Of a stretch of 64,000 nucleotides of DNA, positions 48,051 to 57,248 are shown piece after piece (the stretch's first letter is position 1; every line of letters begins with the position of its first letter). A program made the translations under genes and the position numbers. The stretch is from Campylobacter sp. TTU_617. GTDB lineage: Bacteria > Campylobacterota > Campylobacteria > Campylobacterales > Campylobacteraceae. The stretch spans positions 62,001-126,000 of the forward strand of contig NZ_JAENKV010000001.1 in the NCBI RefSeq assembly GCF_016599045.1, written 5' to 3'. The notes under the pieces are model-generated. The model made no database searches. It was given only the letters and a program-made list of their open reading frames with translations, and was not told the DNA's origin.

Positions 48051-49256
48051 ATTATTTTTTGGAAAATTATAACTATTTTTTTTATAAATTTTATTTTTTA
48101 ATTCTATGCAATCAAAACCTTGTCGATCTAATGTTACAATTCGTAAAAAACCACCCTTATCAACTTTTGCTTCGCATAAAAAAACTTTAGAATTTAACCT
48201 TATAGGCAATTTAAAACGATTTCTATGACCAAAAATTTGATAATAGTTTTTTGGAGTATTTTTTTTAAATTCATCTGCAATTATTTGACTTTCATCATAA
48301 GTTCCAATTCCATTAATAAAATTATCACTTGAAATTAAACTTAATTTTTCTTCCTTTGGCAAGAAATTAATTCCTCCGTGACAACAGAAAACTTTTTTAT
48401 CATAATATTCATACCAAAAACACTCTTTTAAATATGAATAAATTTTTTTTGCATCTTTTTGTGTAATTTTTTCTTTATAAAAATCTTTTAAAGTAAAATT
48501 ATTGAATTCTTTAGAATATATATTTTCATTGTTTGCCCATTTTATTAAATTTCTTTCATGATTACCTTCAAGCAAGCAAACATTAGGTAAATAATAAAGT
48601 TTTAAAAGCAATTTCATAACTTTAGAATTTTCAATTCCTCTATTTATATAATCACCCAAAAAAATATAAAATTCATCTTTTTTAATTTTTTTAAGATATT
48701 TCTTTAACACACTATAACATCCTTGTATATCACCTATATGATGAATTTTCTTATAAGAATTTAAATTTGTTATTTTATATAAACATTGCTTCCATTCATC
48801 TGGTTTTAAAATAGGATATTTTTTAGGAATTTTTTGTAAAAAAAGATGAGTCTTTTTTAAAATTTCTTTAGGAATTAATATTTTATGATTTGTAGCATAT
48901 TTAACACTACGCTTATAACATTCTTCTAAATCCAAATTTGTAAAATCTATAAAAAATACTTTATAAAAATATTTTTTTGCCAATTTTTTATAAAATTTAT
49001 AAGAAATTTCATAAGTATTTAAAATACAAAATTCTCCTTTTTCCATTCTAAATTCCAAAAAATTAAGTAAAATGGGTATTAATTTTATATCATTATGAAA
49101 TTCAAATATCTCATAATGATTTGCAAGCTTTTTTGTTTTAGAACTTAAAAATCTTAAATGATTAAGATCAATCGTATAATCTTTTAAAGAATATTTTTCT
49201 ATCCATTCTTCTTGTCCGCAATGATAATTTCCTCTTAAAATTAATAAAATTCTCAT
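48048..49256 (-). CDS. Kinase-like N-terminus fused to metallophosphatase (Pnkp/PrpE-like)
   Basis: A 402-residue two-part protein. The N-terminal ~150 residues resemble a polynucleotide-kinase P-loop domain, but the loop reads RGNYHCGQEE (8-17): the Walker Lys is Gln15 and the Ser/Thr is Glu16, so ATP use is doubtful. The C-terminal half is a calcineurin-type phosphatase with GDIQG (175-179), GDYINRG (201-207, with Asn where Asp is usual), GNHER (231-235) and GHRNRF. It resembles Ap4A or PrpE-type hydrolases and the C-terminal part of RNA-repair Pnkp. The ligand is unknown. C. jejuni Cj0184c is similar by position. Confidence 0.75.
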   Translation of the reverse strand: MRILLILRGNYHCGQEEWIEKYSLKDYTIDLNHLRFLSSKTKKLANHYEIFEFHNDIKLIPILLNFLEFRMEKGEFCILNTYEISYKFYKKLAKKYFYKVFFIDFTNLDLEECYKRSVKYATNHKILIPKEILKKTHLFLQKIPKKYPILKPDEWKQCLYKITNLNSYKKIHHIGDIQGCYSVLKKYLKKIKKDEFYIFLGDYINRGIENSKVMKLLLKLYYLPNVCLLEGNHERNLIKWANNENIYSKEFNNFTLKDFYKEKITQKDAKKIYSYLKECFWYEYYDKKVFCCHGGINFLPKEEKLSLISSDNFINGIGTYDESQIIADEFKKNTPKNYYQIFGHRNRFKLPIRLNSKVFLCEAKVDKGGFLRIVTLDRQGFDCIELKNKIYKKNSYNFPKNN

Positions 49257-49981
49257 TTTTTAATTTTATTTTTTTCATTTAAAATAACCAAAATTTGAAC
49301 AATCAAAGAAAAAACCATAGCAACGTAAATATAAGCTTTGTTAATATAAATATCAAAACTTTGAGCAATTAGAACAATTCCTATCATCACTAAAAAAGCT
49401 AAAGCTAAAATTTTAATACTTGAATATTTTTCTACAAAATCAGCAATAGGTTTTGATGCAAAAAGCATAACTAAAACAGCAATAATCACAGCTAAAATCA
49501 TAATACTAATATCTTGAGCTATTCCCACAGCAGTTATAATGCTATCAAGAGAAAAAATAATATCCATAATAGCAATTTCAGCAACTATAATCCAAAATTT
49601 ACTCGCTGAAACCTCTTGTGTATTTTTATCTTCTTCTTTATAAGTATGAGAAATTTGTTCTTTGATTTCTTGAAAAGATTTAAAAACTAAAAATACTCCA
49701 CCAAAAAATAAAATTAAATCCCTCCACGAAATCTCTTGATTAAAAATACTAAATAAAGGATTAGTAAGTCTCATTACCCAAAAAAGAGATAAAAGGAGTA
49801 ATATTCTTGTAATCATTGCAAAAGCTAAACCAAAAATTCTTCCTTTATTTCTGTATTCTTTAGGAAGTTTATTTACTAAAATTGTTAAAAAAATAATATT
49901 ATCAATTCCTAGAATTATTTCTAAAGCACTTAAAGTAACAAGGGTTACCCAAGCATCGATACTAAAAATCCAATCAAACAT
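49253..49981 (-). CDS. TerC-family membrane protein
   Basis: A 242-residue membrane protein with about seven helices. Typical TerC motifs are SALEIILGIDNIIFLTILVNKLP and the paired EIAIMDIIFSLDSIITAVGIAQD. Acidic residues in the helices suggest ion binding, and relatives export manganese co-translationally with secreted proteins. Overlaps: four bases with the kinase-phosphatase gene and eight with purN. In C. jejuni I recall a phnA-like gene next to it that is absent here. Confidence 0.88.
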   Translation of the reverse strand: MFDWIFSIDAWVTLVTLSALEIILGIDNIIFLTILVNKLPKEYRNKGRIFGLAFAMITRILLLLSLFWVMRLTNPLFSIFNQEISWRDLILFFGGVFLVFKSFQEIKEQISHTYKEEDKNTQEVSASKFWIIVAEIAIMDIIFSLDSIITAVGIAQDISIMILAVIIAVLVMLFASKPIADFVEKYSSIKILALAFLVMIGIVLIAQSFDIYINKAYIYVAMVFSLIVQILVILNEKNKIKK

Positions 49982-50564
49982 TATTTTCCTTTAATATTTT
50001 TTCACTTATTTCTATAATAACTTGAATTAGAATTTGATGTTCAAGAATGTGAATTTTATCTTCAAATTCTTTAAAACTCAAATTTTTCTTTTCAAATGCT
50101 TCTTGTGCAATAATCTCTCCTCCATCTAAGGTTTCATCAACCCAATGAACGCTTACTCCAGCTACTTTCATATTACTTTCATAGCTTTGTTTAATAGCAT
50201 TTGCGCCTTTAAAAAGTGGAAGTAAAGAAGGATGAAGATTAATAGCTTTGATATTTTGGGTAAAAACAGGACTTAAAATTCGCATAAATCCAGCTAATAT
50301 AGTCAAATCTGCTCCACTTTTTTGAATTTCATTTACTAAAACTTCATCAAAATCTTCACGCTTAATATAATTATTATGCTCAATAATCATACTTTCAAGA
50401 TTATATTTTTTAGCTCTTTGTATGCCAAAAGCATTTTTATTATTGCAAATACAAAGCACAACTTCAAAATATATTCCTTTTACTTTTTTTCTATGAAGTT
50501 TTTTTAAAATATTTTCTAAATTACTTCCATTTCCACTAAAAAGAATAGCAAGCCTTATATACAT
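49974..50564 (-). CDS. purN: Phosphoribosylglycinamide formyltransferase PurN
   Basis: A 196-residue formyltransferase for purine synthesis, using 10-formyl-tetrahydrofolate. It has FSGNGSNLENIL, the catalytic INLHPSLLPLFKG with conserved His, and GVSVHWVDETLDGGEIIAQ. It overlaps nnr by ten bases upstream and terC by eight downstream. folE, a few genes away, gives a folate-related enzyme in the same region, but no direct link is implied. Confidence 0.96.
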   Translation of the reverse strand: MYIRLAILFSGNGSNLENILKKLHRKKVKGIYFEVVLCICNNKNAFGIQRAKKYNLESMIIEHNNYIKREDFDEVLVNEIQKSGADLTILAGFMRILSPVFTQNIKAINLHPSLLPLFKGANAIKQSYESNMKVAGVSVHWVDETLDGGEIIAQEAFEKKNLSFKEFEDKIHILEHQILIQVIIEISEKILKENNV

Positions 50565-51907
50565 TTTAAACCTTTAACAAGCTTTAAAGCATCAAAACTA
50601 TTTTCATTAAATTTATATTTTTTAGCTACAAGCGCGTGAGCCAAACAAGCATTTTTCGCTGCCTCTAATGGAGAAAAATTGGCTCCCAAAAGTGCTGCTA
50701 TCATACCACTTAAAACATCTCCACTACCACCTTTTGCTAAATTTGGAGTTCCTAAATTTACAACAAAAAATTGATCTTTTTGGATTATAATAGAATTAGC
50801 TCCTTTTAAAAGCAAAACACATTCAAAAGTATTGGCAAATTTTTTGGCATAAAAAAAACGATTTTTTTGTATTGTATCTATAGTAATATCTTCTTGAAAA
50901 CAAAGCTTTAAGAGTCTTGAAAATTCTTTAGGATGTGGAGTTAGTACCACATCTTTTCTTTGTAAAAAATTTAATAAATTTTCACTTAAAAAACAATTTG
51001 CATCTAAAACTAAGGGAATATTATTTAAAATATCATCTTTTAAAATATCTAAATTTTCAAGCCCCATACCTAAAGCTATAGCACTAGCTTTAGATTCTAT
51101 TTTATCTTTTAACATTATAAGTGGAGAAAAAGTTTTTTGAGCTACCAAAGAAACAAGACCAGCGCCAAAATTTAAAGCTCCAAGTGCTGCTAGTGTTCCA
51201 GCGCTTTCATTGCCTGCGATATAAATATGTCCAAAATGTACCTTATTAGAATTTACTCTTCTTTTTATAATATTTAAATCTTTTTTGTTAAGTAAATAGC
51301 CTTGTGCTTCTTTTATGAATTTTTTATTTGAAACACCTAAGCTAGCAATTTTAATTTTTCCAACAAATTCTTTGGTAAAATCTTCTAATAATATTTCCCT
51401 TAAAGCGCCCATACAAAGAGTAATATCTGCTTTAAAACAAAATTCTATACCTAAACCACTTGGAATATCACAAGCAATTTTTAAAGCTTTACTTGAATTA
51501 ACTTTTTTAAAAATATTAATAGTTTTTGTATCTAAATTTCTTTTAAATCCACTTCCAAAAACAGCATCTATGATAATATCAAATTTATTAAATTTTGGTT
51601 CTTTTTTTAAAAATTTAAAGCCGTAATTTTCCAAAATTCTACTTTGTTTTTTAAAATTTTCATTTTCTTTAAATCCAAGCTTAAAAGCTTTGCATTTTTT
51701 TAAATGTCTTATAGCTACAAGTGCATCACAAGCATTATTGCCTCCACCTAACAAAAAAAGAATTTTAGCTTTATTGAATTTCTTTTTTTCTTTTTTTATT
51801 AATCTTGCTAGAGAAATTCCAGCATTTTCTAATAAAATATCCTCATTTAAGCCATTATCAATAGCGTATTGATCTAAAATTTGAGAATTATTATAAATAG
51901 CTTTCAT
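50555..51907 (-). CDS. nnr: Bifunctional NAD(P)HX epimerase/dehydratase Nnr
   Basis: A 450-residue fusion that repairs hydrated NAD(P)H. The N-terminal epimerase domain has LLGGGNNACDALVAIRHL and IIDAVFGSGFKRNL. The C-terminal ADP/ATP-dependent dehydratase domain has VLTPHPKEFSRLL and LAKGGSGDVLSGMIAALLG. Overlaps 17 bases with the NYN gene upstream and ten with purN downstream. The C. jejuni orthologue is Cj0188c. Confidence 0.94.
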   Translation of the reverse strand: MKAIYNNSQILDQYAIDNGLNEDILLENAGISLARLIKKEKKKFNKAKILFLLGGGNNACDALVAIRHLKKCKAFKLGFKENENFKKQSRILENYGFKFLKKEPKFNKFDIIIDAVFGSGFKRNLDTKTINIFKKVNSSKALKIACDIPSGLGIEFCFKADITLCMGALREILLEDFTKEFVGKIKIASLGVSNKKFIKEAQGYLLNKKDLNIIKRRVNSNKVHFGHIYIAGNESAGTLAALGALNFGAGLVSLVAQKTFSPLIMLKDKIESKASAIALGMGLENLDILKDDILNNIPLVLDANCFLSENLLNFLQRKDVVLTPHPKEFSRLLKLCFQEDITIDTIQKNRFFYAKKFANTFECVLLLKGANSIIIQKDQFFVVNLGTPNLAKGGSGDVLSGMIAALLGANFSPLEAAKNACLAHALVAKKYKFNENSFDALKLVKGLKCI

Positions 51908-52589
51908 TATCTTTTTTAACTAAAAAATAAATATTTTTTTCTCTTTCTTCTTTAAATTTTTTCATTTTAGGAAGAAAATATTGTATTAAAGCTCTAAAAT
52001 TTCTAAAACCATAATTTTGTGGATTAAAATCTGAATATTTGCGATTCATATTCATTCTTATTTGAGCATATTCCGCTCTTGCTTTTTCTTCTATTAATTG
52101 TTCTATTATATTAATTAAATCCTTTAAATTGTTTTTGCCTAAAGTATTTTGATCTTTATTTTTATCTTTATCTAAATAAAAAAATTCATTAAAAGCATTT
52201 ACATAAGATTTTATAGATTGTTTTAAGCCTATGCCTATAACTTGTTTTTTATTTTCTTTTAATTTTTGTATCAAACTTGTATAATCACTATCGCTAGAAA
52301 CAATGATAAAAATATCAATATCCTTTTCATAAAAAAAACTTAAAACTTCTGTAACTAAATACATATCGCTTGAATTCTTTTGCGCTCTAAAATTAAACTG
52401 CTGCATAGCTATAATAGAATGATCACTTACTTTTTGCTTCCAATTTTGCACACTTTCTTTAGTCCAATCAGCATAAATTCTTTTAATAACTAATTCTCCG
52501 TAATTTGAAGCTATATTAAAAATATCATCAGCATATTTTTCTGGAATATTTTCAGCATCAATGAAAACGGCAACACTTTTATTTTCCAT
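51891..52589 (-). CDS. NYN-domain putative ribonuclease with LOTUS/OST-HTH domain
   Basis: A 232-residue protein. The N-terminal PIN-like NYN domain has AVFIDAENIPEKYADD and FIIVSSDSDYTSLIQKLKE, carrying the acidic metal-binding residues of an RNase (about 1-140). The C-terminal part (LIEEKARAEYAQIRMNMNRK, NPQNYGFRNFRALIQYF) matches the OST-HTH/LOTUS RNA-binding fold. It is probably an RNA processing or decay enzyme. It lies in a tight operon directly downstream of comM (gap of one base). Confidence 0.85.
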   Translation of the reverse strand: MENKSVAVFIDAENIPEKYADDIFNIASNYGELVIKRIYADWTKESVQNWKQKVSDHSIIAMQQFNFRAQKNSSDMYLVTEVLSFFYEKDIDIFIIVSSDSDYTSLIQKLKENKKQVIGIGLKQSIKSYVNAFNEFFYLDKDKNKDQNTLGKNNLKDLINIIEQLIEEKARAEYAQIRMNMNRKYSDFNPQNYGFRNFRALIQYFLPKMKKFKEEREKNIYFLVKKDNESYL

Positions 52590-52590
52590 T

Positions 52591-54096
52591 TTATCCTCTC
52601 ATTCTAAAGCTTAAAGCTTCCAAAATATGATTTTTAAGAATTATTTCACTTTTTGCTAAATCAGCGCAACTTCTTGCAACTTTTAAGGTTTTATTTATCC
52701 CTCTTTGAGAAAGATTATATCTTAAAGTTGCCTTATAAAGCGTTTCTTTAGCTTCATCATCTAAAATACAAATTTCTTTTAAGTCTTCATCTTTTAATTT
52801 TCCATTAAATTCTTTTTGACCTCTTTTTTTCTGAAATAAAAAAGCATCAAACACTATATCGCTCATCTGCTTTGAGCTTAAATCTGCTTTATCATTGGCA
52901 TCTATTTCATCCATAGCCACATATAAATCTATTCTATCTAAAATAGGCCAAGAAATTTTATTTTTATATCTTTTAATCTCGTTGTCATTACAAACACAAT
53001 TTAAATTTTTAGAAAATAAATTTCCACAAGGACAAGGATTTAAAGCAGCGGCAAAAATAAACTTTGTCTCATAGCTTATTTTAGAATTTACTCTTGAAAT
53101 ATTAATTTTATAATCTTCCAAAGGCTCTCTTAAACTCTCAATAACTTGTTTATTAAAATGTGGAAATTCATCAAAAAATAATACACCTTTGTTAGCTAAA
53201 GCAACTTCTCCTATTTTAGCCCCATTTGCACCACCTCCAAAAATACTTGCTCTAGTACTTGTATGATGAGGATTTCTAAAAACTCTTACTTGACTTAAGT
53301 CATTATCTTTTGAAATTAAAGATTTATAAGCACTTTGTATTAAAATTTCATCAAGATTTTGTGGAGGCATTATATAAACAAGCCTTTTAGCACACATAGT
53401 TTTTCCACTTCCTGGACTTCCTTCAAATAAAATATTATGCATTCCCAAAGCTGCAATTAAGCAAGCTCTTTTGGCCTGTTTTTGTCCTTTAATATCTTTA
53501 AAATCATATTCGAAAATTTCATTGCGAACGTATAATTCTCCATTTATGGAAAAAGAATTTTTAAATAAAGGGTGTAATTTTTTAAATTTAAATTTTTCAT
53601 ATTGTTTTTCTTTAAAAAACTCTGTTATATCGCTAATATGTTCCATACCATAAATTTCTAAATTTGGAATCATTGAAGCTTTAGAAGCTATACTCTTAGG
53701 AACAATAATCTTTGCTTTTTTGATTTTAGTACTTAAAAATAAAAGCAAGGAAAAAAGTTCATTTGTACTTTTTATACTTCCATCAAGCCCAAGCTCTCCA
53801 ACAACAAAAAAATCATTTAAATTTTCATTTTGCAATAAAATAAGTGTAGCAATTGCCAAATCAAAATGAGAACCTTTTTTTGGTATTCCAGATGGACTTA
53901 AATTGATTGTAATTTTTTTTGAAGGAAAAACAAAATTACAAGTAGCAAGAGAAGCTTTAATACGTTCAACACTCTCTTTAATTGCTACATTTGCTAAACC
54001 TACTATAGTAAGATTTGGAATTCCTCTTGTAAAAGTTGATTCAACATCTATGATATCTAAACTTTCATCAAAACTTATGCATTTTAGATAATTCAT
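52591..54096 (-). CDS. comM: Mg-chelatase-like AAA+ helicase ComM (YifB family)
   Basis: A 501-residue AAA+ protein. An N-terminal Lon-protease-like domain (ESTFTRGIPNLTIVGLAN, NLSPSGIPKKGSHFDLAIA) is followed by Walker A EGSPGSGKTMCAKRL, Walker B GVLFFDEFPHF and the zinc-binding NPCPCGN segment. ComM is a hexameric helicase that extends branch migration during natural transformation, in which Campylobacter is proficient. Older annotation is Mg chelatase. ATGA overlap with def. Confidence 0.92.
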   Translation of the reverse strand: MNYLKCISFDESLDIIDVESTFTRGIPNLTIVGLANVAIKESVERIKASLATCNFVFPSKKITINLSPSGIPKKGSHFDLAIATLILLQNENLNDFFVVGELGLDGSIKSTNELFSLLLFLSTKIKKAKIIVPKSIASKASMIPNLEIYGMEHISDITEFFKEKQYEKFKFKKLHPLFKNSFSINGELYVRNEIFEYDFKDIKGQKQAKRACLIAALGMHNILFEGSPGSGKTMCAKRLVYIMPPQNLDEILIQSAYKSLISKDNDLSQVRVFRNPHHTSTRASIFGGGANGAKIGEVALANKGVLFFDEFPHFNKQVIESLREPLEDYKINISRVNSKISYETKFIFAAALNPCPCGNLFSKNLNCVCNDNEIKRYKNKISWPILDRIDLYVAMDEIDANDKADLSSKQMSDIVFDAFLFQKKRGQKEFNGKLKDEDLKEICILDDEAKETLYKATLRYNLSQRGINKTLKVARSCADLAKSEIILKNHILEALSFRMRG

Positions 54097-54608
54097 TTAG
54101 ATTTTTTTTGTTTTTTAAATTCTTTATCGAATTTTTGTCTTTTTAAAAAAGAAAGTTTTTCTATAAACAAATGTCCATCTAAATGATCGTTTTCGTGCTG
54201 AATTGCTACAGCTAAAAAACCTTTAGCTTCAAGTTCTTTATGATTTCCATAACGATCTTGATATTGAAGCAAAATATGTTTATATCTTTCTACTTTTTCA
54301 AAAAAATCAGGAACACTAAGGCAACCTTCCGTGCAAACAATTTTTTCTTCACTTAAAAATTTAATTTTAGGATTTATAACTTCTATTAAGTCTTCTTTTT
54401 TTTGCTCTTCATTTTCATCTAAAATATTTACAATAAAAACTCTTAAAGGTATATCAATTTGTATAGCCGCAAGCCCTACTCCATTGCTTGCTATCATAGT
54501 TTCATACATATCATCCAATAAAGAATGCAACTTTTCATCAAAAATCTCTACTGGTTTAGATTCTAAAAAAAGATTTTTATTTGGATAAGTAATGATTTTT
54601 CTTATCAA
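54093..54608 (-). CDS. def: Peptide deformylase
   Basis: A 171-residue peptide deformylase. All three motifs are intact: GVGLAAIQI (usually GxGxAAxQ), EGCLSVP and QHENDHLDG (HExxH). The enzyme removes the N-formyl group of new proteins using Fe2+ or Ni2+. The start codon is TTG, with AAGGTG upstream. It overlaps comM and lies nine bases after clpP. Confidence 0.96.
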   Translation of the reverse strand: MIRKIITYPNKNLFLESKPVEIFDEKLHSLLDDMYETMIASNGVGLAAIQIDIPLRVFIVNILDENEEQKKEDLIEVINPKIKFLSEEKIVCTEGCLSVPDFFEKVERYKHILLQYQDRYGNHKELEAKGFLAVAIQHENDHLDGHLFIEKLSFLKRQKFDKEFKKQKKSK

Positions 54609-54617
54609 AATAACACC

Positions 54618-55205
54618 TTAAATTTTCTTTTCTAAAACTTTATCAATAAGTCCATATTCTTTAGCTTCGTTTGAACTCATAAAAAAGTCTCTCTCAGTGT
54701 CTTTGACGATTTTAGCTAATTTTTGCTTAGTATTTTTAGCTAAAATCTCGTTAAGAATTGACTTTAATCTTAAAATTTCTTTTGCTTGAATTTCAATATC
54801 GCTCGCTTGTCCTCTAGCTCCACCCAAAGGCTGATGTATCATAATTCTTGAATTTGGCAAAGCAAAACGTTTTCCCTCTGTTCCACAACTTAGCAAAAAT
54901 GCACCCATAGAAGCAGCTTGTCCTATGCAAATAGTACAGATATCAGGCTTTATATAATTCATAGTATCATAAATACTAAATCCACTTGTTATTACTCCTC
55001 CTGGAGAATTAATATAAAGATAAATATCTTTTTGAGGATCCTCAGCTTCCAAAAAAAGAAGTTGCGCAACTATAGAAGAAGCCAAATCATCATTAATTTC
55101 TCCACCAAGCATAACGATTCTATCTTTTAAAAGTCTAGAATAAATATCATAGCTTCTTTCACCTCTGCTTGTTTTTTCAATAACATAAGGTATATAAAGA
55201 CTCAT
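54618..55205 (-). CDS. clpP: ATP-dependent Clp protease proteolytic subunit ClpP
   Basis: A 195-residue serine protease subunit. The nucleophile is the Ser in [11 protein letters not shown], and the His is in [14 protein letters not shown], with a following Asp. [24 protein letters not shown] is the normal N-terminus. It degrades proteins with ClpA, ClpX or ClpS, and so would execute the N-end rule pathway fed by Bpt in this window. Overlaps the tig stop by one base. Confidence 0.97.
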   Translation of the reverse strand: MSLYIPYVIEKTSRGERSYDIYSRLLKDRIVMLGGEINDDLASSIVAQLLFLEAEDPQKDIYLYINSPGGVITSGFSIYDTMNYIKPDICTICIGQAASMGAFLLSCGTEGKRFALPNSRIMIHQPLGGARGQASDIEIQAKEILRLKSILNEILAKNTKQKLAKIVKDTERDFFMSSNEAKEYGLIDKVLEKKI

Positions 55206-56527
55206 TATTTTTCAACCTCTTTTTTTGTTTTTTTATTATTTTTTGGCATAAAAATATCACTAAAAAGTTTTTCCTCAATTAAAGCCATTTTAACAGCAGG
55301 TAAAGCACCTTGTTTTTTATAATTTTCTAAATGCTCTTTAGGATTCATACCATAACGATAGGCTTCAAAATAGACAGCTTGAATAAGTTCTTGATCACTT
55401 ACTTCAATTTTTCTAATCTTTGAAAGTTCATCGATAATAAAAGTAAGTTTAACACTTTTTTCAGCATCCTCTTTAAAGCTATCTCTTTTTTCTTTATATT
55501 TTTCTTTATTATTTCTAAGCTCTTCTATTTCTTTTTCATTAAAATTCGAAAAAGCATTTCTAAATTGCATATCTATTTCTTGTTCTACAATGCCTTTTGG
55601 CAAATCAAATTCAAATTTTTCGATCAAGGCATCAGCAAATTTAGCCTTTAATTCATCATTAACCAATTTAAAAAGTTTTTCATTTTTAATTTGTTCTTTT
55701 AATTTTTCATCAAGTAATTCTTCTGTTGGTTCTTTTTCATTAGGAAGAAGAGTTTTGAGACTTTTTTCATCAAGTTTTGGTATATTTAATTCTTGAATTT
55801 CGTGAAGTTTTACTTTAAAAATAGCCTCTTTTCCCGCTAAATTAGCAGCACCATAATCTTTTGGAAAAGTAACTTTTATGTCTTTTTCTTCTCCTGCTTT
55901 TAATCCTATCATACCCTCTTCAAATCCTGGAATAAATTGCTTAGAACCAATTTCCAAAACATAATCTTGAGCTTTACCACCATCAAAAGCTTTATCATCT
56001 ATAAAACCTTCAAAATCGAATTTAGCAAAATCGCCTTCTTTTAAAGCTCTTTTTGTTTTAATTGCTTCTGGGGTCGCAAATCTTTTTAAAAGTTCTGCTT
56101 TTTTATCTTCAATCTCTTTTTTGCTTACTTTTGGAGTTTGATACTCTGGTATTAATTTTTCATAACCATCAAGTTTTATAATAGGTTTAAATGAAAGCAT
56201 TAATTCAGCTTCAATTTCTCCATCTTTTCTATCAAATTTTTCAAAATATGGATTACCAATAAGTTCTTTATTTTCTTTTTTTAATTCCTTTAAAGCACTA
56301 TCAACAGCGTATTTAAAAAGATTTTGCTCAGCATCTTTCATTAATTCTTTTTCATAACGTTTAAGTACAGCGCTAACTGGAACATGTCCTGGTCTAAACC
56401 CATCCATTTTAATATTTTTAGAAGCTTTTTTTGCGAGATTTTGAACTTCATTTTTAATGCTTCCTAAAGGGATTTTTACATTAGCAATTGCATTAACAGA
56501 ATCTAATTGCTTTGCTTTAATTTCCAT
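55205..56527 (-). CDS. tig: Trigger factor
   Basis: A 440-residue ribosome-associated chaperone. The N-terminal ribosome-binding region contains GFRPGHVP (about 43-50), the FKBP-type PPIase domain ([37 protein letters not shown]) covers about 160-245, and a long helical C-terminal cradle follows. It is first in the tig, clpP, def, comM run, which groups new-protein handling genes. GAAGGAAAAA precedes the ATG. Confidence 0.97.
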   Translation of the reverse strand: MEIKAKQLDSVNAIANVKIPLGSIKNEVQNLAKKASKNIKMDGFRPGHVPVSAVLKRYEKELMKDAEQNLFKYAVDSALKELKKENKELIGNPYFEKFDRKDGEIEAELMLSFKPIIKLDGYEKLIPEYQTPKVSKKEIEDKKAELLKRFATPEAIKTKRALKEGDFAKFDFEGFIDDKAFDGGKAQDYVLEIGSKQFIPGFEEGMIGLKAGEEKDIKVTFPKDYGAANLAGKEAIFKVKLHEIQELNIPKLDEKSLKTLLPNEKEPTEELLDEKLKEQIKNEKLFKLVNDELKAKFADALIEKFEFDLPKGIVEQEIDMQFRNAFSNFNEKEIEELRNNKEKYKEKRDSFKEDAEKSVKLTFIIDELSKIRKIEVSDQELIQAVYFEAYRYGMNPKEHLENYKKQGALPAVKMALIEEKLFSDIFMPKNNKKTKKEVEK

Positions 56528-56675
56528 AGTTTTTCCTTCAAAAATAAAAAGTTAATTATTGAAATATAACAAATTTTTCCTTATTACTTGCATAAAAATT
56601 TCAATATATTTATGATAATATTATATTTAAATTTAGACTGAATTATTTATTATTTTAACTATTTTGGAGAAAAAA

Positions 56676-57248
56676 TTGCAAAAAAAATTTGAAAATTGTG
56701 TTGCAACTATGCTAGAAATTATAGGAGAAGACCCAAAAAGAGAAGGTCTTTTAAAGACTCCAACAAGAGTTTTTAAGGCCTATGAATTTTTAAGTAAGGG
56801 TTATAATGAAAATATTAATGACATTTTAAACAATGCCCTATTCGAAAGTTCTAATAATGAAATGGTTTTAGTGAAAGATATAGAATTTTATAGCCTTTGT
56901 GAACATCATCTTTTACCTTTTTTTGGTAGAGTAAGCGTAGCTTATATACCTGATAAAAAAGTTGTAGGTCTTAGCAAAATCCCACGTTTGGTAGAAATGT
57001 TTGCTAGAAGACTTCAAATTCAAGAACAACTCACAGAACAAATTGCAGATGCTCTTATGGATGGAGTTGGAGCAAAAGGCGTTGGCGTTGTAATAGAAGC
57101 AAGACATATGTGTATAGAAATGCGCGGGATTCAAAAAGCAAATTCAATTACTAGCACTTCAGCTTTAAGGGGTTTATTTTTAAAAAACGAAAAAACAAGA
57201 AAAGAATTTTTTTCTTTAATTAATTCTCCAAAGCAAGTAAGATTTTAA
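56676..57248 (+). CDS. folE: GTP cyclohydrolase I FolE
   Basis: A 190-residue enzyme opening folate synthesis. The zinc ligands lie in [20 protein letters not shown] and MCIEMRGI, with the signature [20 protein letters not shown]. The start codon is TTG. I chose the second TTG because TTTTGGAGA sits just upstream of it, whereas the first TTG lies within that site. The stop overlaps the fliI start (TAATG). It is divergent from tig. Confidence 0.95.
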   Translation: MQKKFENCVATMLEIIGEDPKREGLLKTPTRVFKAYEFLSKGYNENINDILNNALFESSNNEMVLVKDIEFYSLCEHHLLPFFGRVSVAYIPDKKVVGLSKIPRLVEMFARRLQIQEQLTEQIADALMDGVGAKGVGVVIEARHMCIEMRGIQKANSITSTSALRGLFLKNEKTRKEFFSLINSPKQVRF

